From positions 50,581,601 through 50,645,600 of the forward strand of contig OX457025.1 in NCBI GenBank assembly GCA_949752745.1: a stretch of DNA of 64,000 nucleotides, given 5' to 3'. Source of the DNA: Protula sp. h YS-2021. Lineage: Eukaryota; Annelida; Polychaeta; Sabellida; Serpulidae. Below are positions 1 through 13,085 of the stretch, in pieces. The notes under the pieces are model-generated. The model saw only the letters and a list, made by a program, of their open reading frames with translations. It was not told the origin of the DNA and did not search any database. Every line of letters begins with the position of its first letter. Positions within the stretch are counted from its first letter, which is position 1. The position numbers and the translations under genes are program-made.

Positions 1-634
1 TAGGTCCTCATTCAGTTTATTTACTTTTTAAAGGCCGCCACTAATTGGGAGTACTCAATTCCTTTACTATCCTTTAAGCAAATATTACAGCTTCAAAACT
101 ACACATTTTAACACTTTGTTCTGTTATTTACAAATTCCACTGAAAGATATTGGAATTTATTAAAAAAAAAAAAAAGTTTGTCCAAAAATTTTTCTCATAG
201 GTACAAGATTTCAAATGAAGGAGCTATAAGTGTTGTAACATGCTCTTTACAATAACCTCTACTGGTTACGGAAACAAAATAACTTTCAAAATAAAAAAAG
301 TTACAACCCTTCAAGTTTTAATTTTTTTGTTTTACAAAAATCCAATTGTCATAATTTGGTAGCAATCTTAAATGCACTGCGAAATTGTTACGCATCGTTC
401 GATTTGGGTCGTTTTTCCCAAGTTTATTTCCCATGCAGCATTGTTTAAGAAAATATAAATTTGATTAAGAATTTCGAAAATAATTGTCTTATATAGGAAC
501 AAGACCACAATTACTTCCGTCTTCATTGCCCAATAATAGGAAGACTATTAGCATGGCAGCTGTACTTTTTCGATAATGTTATGATTGTTCCGGGCAATCA
601 GTAATAAACTTATGGTATGCTTATGTTCCCAAAG

Positions 635-701
635 GGTAGCTCCGAGTAGCTCTGACTTGTAATAACATCGTATATGTCTGTGTCAGAGCTACGAAGCCTT
701 C
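635..701. repeat. 67-bp subfamily-specific insert with an 11-bp inverted repeat
   Basis: Present in units 1 and 2 (second copy 3099-3165) and absent from units 3-5, where CCAAAG joins CATTGTTCC directly. It contains GTAGCTCTGAC at 646-656 and its exact complement at 682-692, so it could fold into a hairpin with a 25-nt loop. Whether it was gained by units 1-2 or lost by units 3-5 cannot be told here. Confidence 0.85.
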
Positions 702-712
702 CATTGTTCCAC

Positions 713-770
713 TAATAGGGGTCAATTTCATATGTTCTGAGGCGCGAATTCTGCATACCAGCCCCTATTA
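713..770. repeat. Inverted repeat inside macrosatellite unit
   Basis: TAATAGGGG at 713-721 faces CCCCTATTA at 762-770, a perfect 9-bp inverted repeat spaced by 40 bp. It is kept in the corresponding place in the later full units. No function is evident. Confidence 0.7.
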
Positions 771-2464
771 TTCAAACATCTACAGAAAGTTCATGGCCAA
801 TATGCCCTTTTTGTAAAACAGGCAAAGTTTTTAGTGAGCTGTATATCTTTTATTTGTTCACAAAAGTGCAGAAAAATGAGCTTCCGCAGCCACCTGTCAA
901 ATGTTTGTTTTCATTCTGGCCTTTAGATGTCACGTGACCAAAGTCAAGGGACCGAAATTTAAATAAAGGGGTCATAGTTTATTTCTAAAATACATACTAA
1001 AATAGTTGACAGATGCAGAGTTAGGTATAAATTTATTTTGTATACCCACAATATTTGACTTTTTATTTTTACGTTCATTTTGAAATATCAATTTAAAAGT
1101 TTTTTGGTGGATAATTGCAAAAATTATTGTTACTATTTCACGTAATAAAGTGTGCTCCCTGTATATAAACAAATATCAATTATTGCGGGAGATTGGGGTT
1201 ATTTCCGTATTATTTTCTTTTAAAGAAAGCGTAACACAGAAGTTGTGTATGATTACCGTTTCACTTTGAGGACCTTTAGCAAATGCCAATAAAAACCTAT
1301 GGGTCGTTGAATGTCGAAGTAGCCACAGGGGTGCCTCAAAGTGAGCGCAGTTGACTTGCGTATCGTTATATAGCGAGGCTTTGAAGCGGTGCCTGGAAAC
1401 TTTTTAGCGCACCGCTTTTTGGTGCTACCCAAAGGGTTGTACTAGAGACATGCTTAAACTCCTTGCCATCAAGCGTATTGTTTTTGAGAAATATGACGTC
1501 AAAATTCAGTAATTTATTCATGGGATCCAGCGACTTCCAGAGATCCATGGGTGCCCCTGTTTGATGCGAGATAACAAAAAATCCAATTGGTCAACCCCCA
1601 AATATTTTGGTGTTTTTTGCCTTCTCAAAGGTTAGTTTGAAGGATTTAATAAAGCTTGATTTCCCAGCAATGTTGTAGAAGAAGTCAGATTTTGAAATTC
1701 TATAAAGAAACATATAAGTAAATTAATTGTGGTCTTAGGCCTGATATGGCATATATGAAAGTGGGAGGTCTAAGACTATAGAAGGATGTATCGTCTTATT
1801 TTTCCATAAACTGCCATGAATTGGCCCAGAAATATTGAAAACTGTTGCTTTCTAAGCCTTTTGATTATATTGCTTAAATTTTTGTTTTAAATGTAGATTT
1901 TGGGTGGTTTACGATGTCATTTTTTTGATAAATTGTAATTTTTATTGATAATTTGAATATCAGGCTTTGAAAGCGCCATATTTAAGTAGAATAGCTCCAA
2001 ACCTATACAGGAACAGCTTAAAATTGCCATTTCCGTTCGAATAAAGTGTGAAACAACCATGTATTTTATGTGATTTTTTTGCAAATATCGATGATTCTGG
2101 GAGGGGGGGGGATGCGATTTATTTTTGGTTTTATGTAAGCATATTTTTGTGTTTATTCAGCCTGATCATTTAAAAAACTAAACTTTTATTATATGTGTCA
2201 TGAACTGGTTGCAAATAGGCAGGTTTTGTAAGAAATATATATATATATTAAAAAAGGAGGTAAATATTGATTTTTTCACTCTTTTACGTTTTTAGCTTGG
2301 ATATTTCTGTTGCCAGACACGTAGTTCAAGGTATAAAAATGCGTAACTATTTTATGATGTTTAGTACCAGGGCAAAACAACAGTTACCAAATTTAGAAAT
2401 CATCCTAAAGGAAAAATATATTGGTAAATATTCAATAGGTGCAGAAACTCCCAAAATTGGCCAT

Positions 2465-4928
2465 TAGGTCCTCATTCAGTTTATTTACTTTTTAAAGGCC
2501 GCCACTAATTGGGAGTACTCAATTCCTTTACTATCCTTTAAGCAAATATTACAGCTTCAAAACTACACATTTTAACACTTTGTTCTGTTATTTACAAATT
2601 CCACTGAAAGATATTGGAATTTATTAAAAAAAAAAAAAAGTTTGTCCAAAAATTTTTCTCATAGGTACAAGATTTCAAATGAAGGAGCTATAAGTGTTGT
2701 AACATGCTCTTTACAATAACCTCTACTGGTTACGGAAACAAAATAACTTTCAAAATAAAAAAAGTTACAACCCTTCAAGTTTTAATTTTTTTGTTTTACA
2801 AAAATCCAATTGTCATAATTTGGTAGCAATCTTAAATGCACTGCGAAATTGTTACGCATCGTTCGATTTGGGTCGTTTTTCCCAAGTTTATTTCCCATGC
2901 AGCATTGTTTAAGAAAATATAAATTTGATTAAGAATTTCGAAAATAATTGTCTTATATAGGAACAAGACCACAATTACTTCCGTCTTCATTGCCCAATAA
3001 TAGGAAGACTATTAGCATGGCAGCTGTACTTTTTCGATAATGTTATGATTGTTCCGGGCAATCAGTAATAAACTTATGGTATGCTTATGTTCCCAAAGGG
3101 TAGCTCCGAGTAGCTCTGACTTGTAATAACATCGTATATGTCTGTGTCAGAGCTACGAAGCCTTCCATTGTTCCACTAATAGGGGTCAATTTCATATGTT
3201 CTGAGGCGCGAATTCTGCATACCAGCCCCTATTATTCAAACATCTACAGAAAGTTCATGGCCAATATGCCCTTTTTGTAAAACAGGCAAAGTTTTTAGTG
3301 AGCTGTATATCTTTTATTTGTTCACAAAAGTGCAGAAAAATGAGCTTCCGCAGCCACCTGTCAAATGTTTGTTTTCATTCTGGCCTTTAGATGTCACGTG
3401 ACCAAAGTCAAGGGACCGAAATTTAAATAAAGGGGTCATAGTTTATTTCTAAAATACATACTAAAATAGTTGACAGATGCAGAGTTAGGTATAAATTTAT
3501 TTTGTATACCCACAATATTTGACTTTTTATTTTTACGTTCATTTTGAAATATCAATTTAAAAGTTTTTTGGTGGATAATTGCAAAAATTATTGTTACTAT
3601 TTCACGTAATAAAGTGTGCTCCCTGTATATAAACAAATATCAATTATTGCGGGAGATTGGGGTTATTTCCGTATTATTTTCTTTTAAAGAAAGCGTAACA
3701 CAGAAGTTGTGTATGATTACCGTTTTACTTTGAGGGCCTTTAGCAAATGCTAATAAAAACCTATGGGTCGTTGAATGTCGAAGTAGCCACAGGGGTGCCT
3801 CAAAGCGAGCGCAGTTGACTTGCGTATCGTTATATAGCGAGGCTTTGAAGCGGTGCCTGGAAACTTTTTAGCGCACCGCTTCTTGGTGCTACCCAAAGGG
3901 TTGTACTAGAGACATGCTTAAACTCCTTGTAATCAAGCGTATTGTTTTTGAGAAATATGACGTCAAAGTTCAGTAATTTATTCATGTGATCGAGCGACTT
4001 CGAGATCCATGGGTGCCCCTGTTTGATGCGAGATAACAAAAAATCCAATTGGTCAACCCCCAAATATTTTGGTGTTTTTTGCCTTCTCAAAGGTTAGTTT
4101 GAAGGATTTAATAAAGCTTGATTTCCCAGCAATGTTGCAGAAGTCAGATTTTGAAATTCTATAAAGAAACATATAAGTAAATTAATTTTAGTCTTAGGCC
4201 TGATATGGCATATATGAAAGTGGGAGGTCTAAGACTATAGAAGGATGTATCGTTTTATTTTTCCACAAACTGCCATGAATTGGCCAAAAAATATTGAAAA
4301 CTTGCTTTCTAAGCCTTTTGATTATATTGCTTAAATTTTTGTTTTAAATGTAGATTTTGGGTGATTTACGATGTCATTTTTTGATAAATTGTAATTTTTA
4401 TTGATAATTTGAATATCAGGCTTTAAAAGCGCCATATTTAAGTAGACTAGCTCTAAACCTATACAGGAACAGCTTAAAATTGCCATTTCCGTTCGAATAA
4501 AGTGTGAAACAGCCATGTATTTTATGTGATTTTTTTTGCAAATATCGATGATTCTGGGGGAGGGGGGGGGGGGGGGGGTTGGGGGTTCGATTTATTTTTG
4601 CTTTTATGTAGGCATGTTTTTGTGTTTATTCAGCCTGATCATTTAAAAAAACTAAACTTTTATTATATGTGTCATGAACCGGTTACAAATAGGCAGAAAT
4701 ATATATATATTTTAAAAAAGGAGGTAAATATTGATTTTTTCACTCTTTTACGTTTTTAGCTTGGATATTTCTGTTGCCAGACACGTAGTTCAAGGTATAA
4801 AAATGCGTAACCGTTTTATGATGTTTAGTACCAGGGCAAAACAACAGTTACCAAATTTAGAAATCATCCTAAAGGAAAAATATATTGGTAAATATTCAAT
4901 AGGTGCAAAAGCTCCCAAAACTGGCCAT
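2465..4928. repeat. Macrosatellite unit 2
   Basis: Full 2464-bp unit with the 67-bp insert at 3099-3165. Its G-rich tract is greatly expanded compared with the other units (4556-4585). The 86-codon minus-strand frame at 3830-4090 is open. Confidence 0.9.
4556..4585 (+). repeat. Expanded G-tract, quadruplex-prone
   Basis: Five G, A, seventeen G, TT, five G. The same place reads as nine G in unit 1 and only a short G-rich stretch in units 3-5, so the tract is length-variable between units. Such a run can form a G-quadruplex; assembly error in homopolymers is also possible. Confidence 0.8.
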
Positions 4929-7327
4929 TAGGTCCTCATTCAGTTTCTTTACTTTTTAAAGGCCGCCACAAATTGCGAGTACTCAATTCCTTTACTATCC
5001 TTTAAGCAAATATTACAGCTTCAAAACTACACATTTTAACACTTTGTTCTGTTATTTACAAATTCCACTAAAAGATATTGGAATTTATAAAAAAAAAAAT
5101 TACAAAAAATTTTTGTCCAAAAATTTTCCTCATAGGTACAAGATTTCAAATGAAGAAGATATAAGTGCTGTAACATGCTCTTTACAATAACTATTACTGG
5201 TTGCGGAAACAAAATAACTTTCAAAATAAAAAAGTTACAACGCTTCAAGTTTTAATTTTTTTGTTTGACAAAAATCCAATTGTCATAATTTGGTAGCAAT
5301 CTTAAATGCACTGCGAAATTGTTACGCATCGTTCGATTTGGGTCGTTTTTCCCAAGTTTATTTCCCATGCAGCATTGTTTAAGAAAATATAAATTTGATT
5401 AAGAATTTCGAAAATAATTGTCCCATATAGGAACAAGACCACAATTACTTCCGTCTTCATTGCCCAATAACAGGAAGACTATTAGCATGGCAGCTGTACT
5501 TTTTCGATAATGTTATGATTGTTCCGGGCAATCAGTAATAAACTTGTGGCATGCTTATGTTCTCAAAGCATTGTTCCACTAATAGGGGTCAATTTCATAT
5601 GTTCTGAGGCGCGAATTCTGCATACCAGCCCCTATTATTCAAACATCTACAGAAAGTTCATGGCCAATATGCCCTTTTTGTAAAACAGGCAAAGTTTTTA
5701 GTGAGCTGTATATCTTTTATTTGTTCACAAAAGTGCAGAAAAGTGAGCTTCCGCATCCACCTGTCAAATGTTTGTTTACATTCTGGCCTTTAAATGTCAC
5801 GTGACCAAAGTCAAGGGACCGAAATTTAAATATAGAGGTCATTGTTTATTTCTAAAATACATACTAAAATAGTTGATAGATGCAGAGTTAGGTATAAATT
5901 TATTTTGTATACCCTCAATATTTGACTTTTTATTTTTTTGCGTTCTTTTCGAAATATCAGTTTAAAAGTTTTTTGGTGGATAATTGCAAAAATTATTGTT
6001 ACTATTTCACGTAATAAAGTGTGCTCCCTGTATATAAACAAATATCAATTATTGCGGGAGATTGGGGTTATTTCCGTATTATTTTCTTTTAAAGAAAGCG
6101 TAACACAGAAGTTGTGTATGATTACCGTTTCACTTTGAGGGCCTTTAGCAAATGCCAATAAAAACCTATGGGTCGTTGAATGTCGAAGTAGCCACAGGGG
6201 TGCCTCAAAGTGAGCGCAGTTGACTTGCGTATCGTTATATAGCGAGGCTTTGAAGCGGTGCCTGGAAACTTTTTAGCGCACCGCTTTTTGGTGCTACCCA
6301 AAGGGTTGTACTAGAGACATGCTTGAACTCCTTGCAATCAAGCGTATTGTTTTTGAGAAATATGACGTCAAAGTTCAGTAATTTATTCATGTGATCGAGC
6401 GACTTCGAGATCCATGGGTGCCCCTGTTTGATGCGAGATAACAAAAAATCCAATTGGTCAACCCCCAAATATTTTGGTGTTTTTTGCCTTCTCAAGGGTT
6501 AGTTTGAAGGATTTAATAAAGCTTGATTTCCCAGCAATGTTGTAGAAGCAGTCAGATTTTGAAATTCTATAAAGAAACATATAAGTAAATTAATTGTGGT
6601 CTTAGGCCTGACGTGGCTTATATGAAAGTGGGAGGTCTAGGACTATGAAAGGATGTATGGCCTTATTTTTTCACAAACTGCCATGAATTGGCCCAAAAAT
6701 ATTGAAAACTGTTGCTTTCTAAGCCTTTTGATTATATTGCTTAAATTTTTGTTTTAAATGTAGATTTTGGGTGATTTACGATGTCATTTTTTGATAAATT
6801 GTAATTTTTATTGATAATTTGAATATCAGGCTTTAAAAGCGCCATATTTAAGTAGACTAGCTCTAAACCTATACAGGAACAGCTTAAAATTGCCATTTCC
6901 GTTCGAATAAAGTGTGAAACAGCCATGTATTTTATGTGATTTTTTTGCAAATATCGATGATTCTGGGGAGGGTGGTGCGATTTATTTTTGGTTTTATGTA
7001 GGCATATTTTTGTGTTTATTCAGCCTGATCATTTAAAAAACTAAACTTTTATTATATGTGTCATGAACTGGTTGCAAATAGGCAGGTTTTGTAAGAAATA
7101 TATATATATTTTAAAAAAGGAGGTAAATATTGATTTTTTCACTCTTTTACGTTTTTAGCTTGGATATTTCTGTTGCCAGACACGTAGTTCAAGGTATAAA
7201 AATGCGTAACTATTTTATGATGTTTAGTACCAGGGCAAAACAACAGTTACCAAATTTAGAAATCATCCTAAAGGAAAAATATATTGGTAAATATTCAATA
7301 GGTGCAAAAACTCCCAAAATTGGCCAT
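4929..7327. repeat. Macrosatellite unit 3
   Basis: 2399-bp unit of the second subfamily. It lacks the 67-bp insert, has an extra AT-rich stretch (TTACAAAAAATTTTTG) near 5100 and a short G-rich segment in place of the long G-run. Confidence 0.9.
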
Positions 7328-9729
7328 TATATGGTCCTCATTCAGTTTATTTACTTTTTAAAGGCCGCCACTAATTGGGAGTACTCAATTCCTTTACTAT
7401 CCTTTAAGCAAATATTACAGCTTCAAAACTACACATTTTAACACTTTGTTCTGTTATTTACAAATTCCACTAAAAGATATTGGAATTTATAAAAAAAAAA
7501 TTACAAAAAATTTTTGTCCAAAAATTTTCCTCATAGGTACAAGATTTCAAATGAAGGAGATATAAGTGCTGTAACATGCTCTTTACAATAACTATTACTG
7601 GTTGCGGAAACAAAATAACTTTCAAAATAAAAAAGTTACAACGCTTCAAGTTTTAATTTTTTTTGTTTGACAAAAATCCAATTGTCATAATTTGGTAGCA
7701 ATCTTAAATGCACTGCGAAATTGTTACGCATCGTTGGATTTGGGTCGTTTTTCCCAAGTTTATTTCCCATGCAGCATTGTTTAAGAAAATATAAATTTGA
7801 TTAAGAATTTCGAAAATTATTGTCCCATATAGGAACAAGACCACAATTACTTCCGTCTTCATTGCCCAATAACAGGAAGACTATTAGCATGGCAGCTGTA
7901 CTTTTTCGATAATGTTATGATTGTTCCGGGCAATCAGTAATAAACTTGTGGCATGCTTATGTTCCCAAAGCATTGTTCCACTAATAGGGGTCAATTTCAT
8001 ATGTTCTGAGGCGCGAATTCTGCATTCCAGCCCCTATTATTCAAACATCTACAGAAAGTTCATGGCCAATATGCCCTTTTTGTAAAACAGGCAAAGTTTT
8101 TAGTGAGCTGTATATCTTTTATTTGTTCACAAAAGTGCAGAAAAGTGAGCTTCCGCATCCACCTGTCAAATGTTTGTTTATATTCTGGCCTTTAAATGTC
8201 ACGTGACCAAAGTCAAGGGACCGAAATTTAAATAGAGAGGTCATTGTTTATTTCTAAAATACATACTAAAATAGTTGATAGATGCAGAGTTAAGTATAAA
8301 TTTATTTTGTATACCCTCAATATTTGACTTTTTATTTTTTTGCGTTCTTTTCGAAATATCAGTTTAAAAGTTTTTTGGTGGATAATTGCAAAAATTATTG
8401 TTACTATTTCACGTAATAAAGTGTGCTCCCTGTATATAAACAAATATCAATTATTGCGGGAGATTGGGGTTATTTCCGTATTATTTTCTTTTAAAGAAAG
8501 CGTAACACAGAAGTTGTGTATGATTACCGTTTCACTTTGAGGGCCTTTAGCAAATGCCAATAAAAACCTATGGGTCGTTGAATGTCGAAGTAGCCACAGG
8601 GGTGCCTCAAAGTGAGCGCAGTTGACTTGCGTATCGTTATATAGCGAGGCTTTGAAGCGGTGCCTGGAAACTTTTTAGCGCACCGCTTCTTGGTGCTACC
8701 CAAAGGGTTGTACTAGAGACATGCTTAAACTCCTTGCAATCAAGCGTATTGTTTTTGAGAAATATGACGTCAAAGTTCAGTAATTTATTCATGTGATCGA
8801 GCGACTTCGAGATCCATGGGTGCCCCTGTTTGATGCGAGATAACAAAAAATCCAATTGGTCAACCCCCAAATATTTTGGTGTTTTTTGCCTTCTCAAGGG
8901 TTAGTTTGAAGGATTTAATAAAGCTTGATTTCCCAGCAATGTTGTAGAAGCAGTCAGATTTTGAAATTCTATAAAGAAACATATAAGTAAATTAATTGTG
9001 GTCTTAGGCCTGACGTGGCTTATATGAAAGTGGGAGGTCTAGGACTATGAAAGGATGTATGGCCTTATTTTTTCACAAACTGCCATGAATTGGCCCAAAA
9101 ATATTGAAAACTGTTGCTTTCTAAGCCTTTTGATTATATTGCTTAAATTTTTGTTTTAAATGTAGATTTTGGGTGATTTACGATGTCATTTTTTGATAAA
9201 TTGTAATTTTTATTGATAATTTGAATATCAGGCTTTAAAAGCGCCATATTTAAGTAGACTAGCTCTAAACCTATACAGGAACAGCTTAAAATTGCCATTT
9301 CCGTTCGAATAAAGTGTGAAACAGCCATGTATTTTATGTGATTTTTTTGCAAATATCGATGATTCTGGGGAGGGTGGTGCGATTTATTTTTGGTTTTATG
9401 TAGGCATATTTTTGTGTTTATTCAGCCTGATCATTTAAAAAACTAAACTTTTATTATATGTGTCATGAACTGGTTGCAAATAGGCAGGTTTTGTAAGAAA
9501 TATATATATATTTTAAAAAAGGAGGTAAATATTGATTTTTTCACTCTTTTACGTTTTTAGCTTGGATATTTCTGTTGCCAGACACGTAGTTCAAGGTATA
9601 AAAATGCGTAACTATTTTATGATGTTTAGTACCAGGGCAAAACAACAGTTACCAAATTTAGAAATCATCCTAAAGGAAAAATATATTGGTAAATATTCAA
9701 TAGGTGCAAAAACTCCCAAAATTGGCCAT
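7328..9729. repeat. Macrosatellite unit 4
   Basis: 2402-bp unit, almost identical to unit 5. It begins TATATGGTCC instead of TAGGTCC; the three extra bases remove a stop and lengthen the plus-strand frame crossing the unit junction. Confidence 0.9.
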
Positions 9730-12130
9730 TATATGGTCCTCATTCAGTTTATTTACTTTTTAAAGGCCGCCACTAATTGGGAGTACTCAATTCCTTTACT
9801 ATCCTTTAAGCAAATATTACAGCTTCAAAACTACACATTTTAACACTTTGTTCTGTTATTTACAAATTCCACTAAAAGATATTGGAATTTATAAAAAAAA
9901 AATTACAAAAAATTTTTGTCCAAAAATTTTCCTCATAGGTACAAGATTTCAAATGAAGGAGATATAAGTGCTGTAACATGCTCTTTACAATAACTATTAC
10001 TGGTTGCGGAAACAAAATAACTTTCAAAATAAAAAAGTTACAACGCTTCAAGTTTTAATTTTTTTGTTTGACAAAAATCCAATTGTCATAATTTGGTAGC
10101 AATCTTAAATGCACTGCGAAATTGTTACGCATCGTTCGATTTGGGTCGTTTTTCCCAAGTTTATTTCCCATGCAGCATTGTTTAAGAAAATATAAATTTG
10201 ATTAAGAATTTCGAAAATTATTGTCCCATATAGGAACAAGACCACAATTACTTCCGTCTTCATTGCCCAATAACAGGAAGACTATTAGCATGGCAGCTGT
10301 ACTTTTTCGATAATGTTATGATTGTTCCGGGCAATCAGTAATAAACTTGTGGCATGCTTATGTTCCCAAAGCATTGTTCCACTAATAGGGGTCAATTTCA
10401 TATGTTCTGAGGCGCGAATTCTGCATTCCAGCCCCTATTATTCAAACATCTACAGAAAGCTCATGGCCAATATGCCCTTTTTGTAAAACAGGCAAAGTTT
10501 TTAGTGAGCTGTATATCTTTTATTTGTTCACAAAAGTGCAGAAAAGTGAGCTTCCGCATCCACCTGTCAAATGTTTGTTTATATTCTGGCCTTTAAATGT
10601 CACGTGACCAAAGTCAAGGGACCGAAATTTAAATAGAGAGGTCATTGTTTATTTCTAAAATACATACTAAAATAGTTGATAGATGCAGAGTTAAGTATAA
10701 ATTTATTTTGTATACCCTCAATATTTGACTTTTTATTTTTTTGCGTTCTTTTCGAAATATCAGTTTAAAAGTTTTTTGGTGGATAATTGCAAAAATTATT
10801 GTTACTATTTCACGTAATAAAGTGTGCTCCCTGTATATAAACAAATATCAATTATTGCGGGGGATTGGGGTTATTTCCGTATTATTTTCTTTTAAAGAAA
10901 GCGTAACACAGAAGTTGTGTATGATTACCGTTTCACTTTGAGGGCCTTTAGCAAATGCCAATAAAAACCTATGGGTCGTTGAATGTCGAAGTAGCCACAG
11001 GGGTGCCTCAAAGTGAGCGCAGTTGACTTGCGTATCGTTATATAGCGAGGCTTTGAAGCGGTGCCTGGAAACTTTTTAGCGCACCGCTTCTTGGTGCTAC
11101 CCAAAGGGTTGTACTAGAGACATGCTTAAACTCCTTGCAATCAAGCGTATTGTTTTTGAGAAATATGACGTCAAAGTTCAGTAATTTATTCATGTGATCG
11201 AGCGACTTCGAGATCCATGGGTGCCCCTGTTTGATGCGAGATAACAAAAAATCCAATTGGTCAACCCCCAAATATTTCGGTGTTTTTTGCCTTCTCAAGG
11301 GTTAGTTTGAAGGATTTAATAAAGCTTGGTTTCCCAGCAATGTTGTAGAAGAAGTCAGATTTTGAAATTCTATAAAGAAACATATAAGTAAATTAATTGT
11401 GGTCTTAGGCCTGACGTGGCTTATATGAAAGTGGGAGGTCTAGGACTATGAAAGGATGTATGGCCTTATTTTTTCACAAACTGCCATGAATTGGCCCAAA
11501 AATATTGAAAACTGTTGCTTTCTAAGCCTTTTGATTATATTGCCTAAATTTTTGTTTTAAATGTAGATTTTGGGTGATTTACGATGTCATTTTTTGATAA
11601 ATTGTAATTTTTATTGATAATTTGAATATCAGGCTTTAAAAGCGCCATATTTAAGTAGACTAGCTCTAAACCTATACAGGAACAGCTTAAAATTGCCATT
11701 TCCGTTCGAATAAAGTGTGAAACAGCCATGTATTTTATGTGATTTTTTTGCAAATATCGATGATTCTGGGGAGGGTGGTGCGATTTATTTTTGGTTTTAT
11801 GTAGGCATATTTTTGTGTTTATTCAGCCTGATCATTTAAAAAACTAAACTTTTATTATATGTGTCATGAACTGGTTGCAAATAGGCAGGTTTTGTAAGAA
11901 ATATATATATATTTTAAAAAAGGAGGTAAATATTGACTTTTTCACTCTTTTACGTTTTTAGCTTGGATATTTCTGTTGCCAGACACGTAGTTCAAGGTAT
12001 AAAAATGCGTAACCGTTTTATGATGTTTAGTACCAGGGCAAAACAACAGTTACCAAATTTAGAAATCATCCTAAAGGAAAAATATATTGGTAAATATTCA
12101 ATAGGTGCAAAAACTCCCAAAATTGGCCAT
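9730..12130. repeat. Macrosatellite unit 5
   Basis: 2401-bp unit, almost identical to unit 4, which suggests very recent duplication or homogenisation. It also begins with the TATATGG variant. Confidence 0.9.
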
Positions 12131-13075
12131 TAGGTCCTCATTCAGTTTATTTACTTTTTAAAGGCCGCCACTAATTGGGAGTACTCAATTCCTTTACTAT
12201 CCTTTAAGCAAATATTACGGCTTCAAAACTACACATTTTAACACTTTGTTCTGTTATTTACAAATTCCACTGAAAGATATTGGAATTTATTAAAAAAAAT
12301 GAAAAATTTATTTTTGTCCAAAAATTTTCCTCATAGGTACAAGATTTCAAGAGAAGGAGATATAAGTGATGTAACATGTTCTTTACAATAACTATTTCTG
12401 GTTGCGGAAACAAAATAACTTTCAAAGTAAAAAAGTTACAACCCTTCAAGTTTTAATTTTTTTTGTTTGACAAAAATCCAATTGTCATAATTTGGTAGCA
12501 ATCTTAAATGCACTGCGAAATTGTTACGCATCGTTCGATTTGGGTCATTTGTCCCAAGTTTTTTTCCCATGCAGCATTATTTAAGAAAATATAAATTTGA
12601 TTAAGAATTTCGAAAATAATTGCCCCATATAGGAACAAGACCACAATTACTTCCGCCTTCATTGCCCAGTAACAGGAAAACTATTAGCATGGCAGCTGTA
12701 CTTTTTCGATAATGTTATGATTGTTCCGGGCAATCAGTAATAAACTTGTGGCATGCTTATGTTCCCAAAGGGTTGTACTAGAGACATGCTTAAACTCCTT
12801 GCAATCAAGCGTATTGTTTTTGAGAAATATGACGTCAAAGTTCAGTAATTTATTCATGTGATCGAGCGACTTCGAGATCCATGGGTGCCCCTGTTTGATG
12901 CGAGATAACAAAAAATCCAATTGGTCAACCCCCAAATATTTCGGTGTTTTTTGCCTTCTCAAGGGTAAGTTTGAAGGATTTAATAAAGCTTGATTTCCCA
13001 GCAATGTTGTAGAAGAAGTCAAATTTTGAAATTCTATAAAGAAACATATAAGTAAATTAATTGTGGGCTTAGGCC
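12131..13075. repeat. Macrosatellite unit 6, internally deleted and truncated
   Basis: Matches the unit until CCCAAAG at 12764-12770, then jumps about 740 bp to GGTTGTACTAGAGAC. In unit 5 both breakpoints carry CCCAAAG, so the deletion looks mediated by 7 bp of microhomology. Similarity ends at AGGCC (13075), the right edge of the array. Confidence 0.88.
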
Positions 13076-13085
13076 ATAGTTCCTA

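Larger units (their letters stand above)
1..2464. repeat. Macrosatellite unit 1 (subfamily with 67-bp insert)
   Basis: Full 2464-bp unit. It carries the 67-bp hairpin-forming insert (635-701) and a run of nine G near 2103. A 2-bp insertion near 1535 breaks the minus-strand frame that stays open in units 2-5. Confidence 0.9.
1..13075. repeat. Macrosatellite: ~2.4 kb unit in direct tandem array
   Basis: The unit beginning TAGGTCCTCATTCAG recurs at 1, 2465, 4929, 7328, 9730 and 12131, always in the same orientation, giving full units of 2464, 2464, 2399, 2402 and 2401 bp plus a deleted terminal copy. Neighbouring units differ by scattered substitutions and small indels. Units 1-2 form one subfamily and 3-5 another; units 4 and 5 are nearly identical. 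The DNA is AT-rich and carries no recognisable domain on either strand. The same short ORFs recur because the DNA recurs. The array runs off the left edge of the window, so its true length is unknown. No rRNA, snRNA, histone or spliced-leader sequence was recognised in the unit. Similarity stops at 13075. Confidence 0.97.

Noticed and set aside
2251..2270. AAAAAAGGAGGTAAATATTG looks like a bacterial ribosome binding site and TTG start, recurring in each satellite unit
   Set aside because: Everything else in the window is eukaryotic; the reading frame lacks a domain and the motif recurs only because the unit recurs.
1..13075. rDNA, histone, snRNA or spliced-leader repeat unit
   Set aside because: I recognised no rRNA, histone fold, snRNA or spliced-leader sequence in the unit on either strand.
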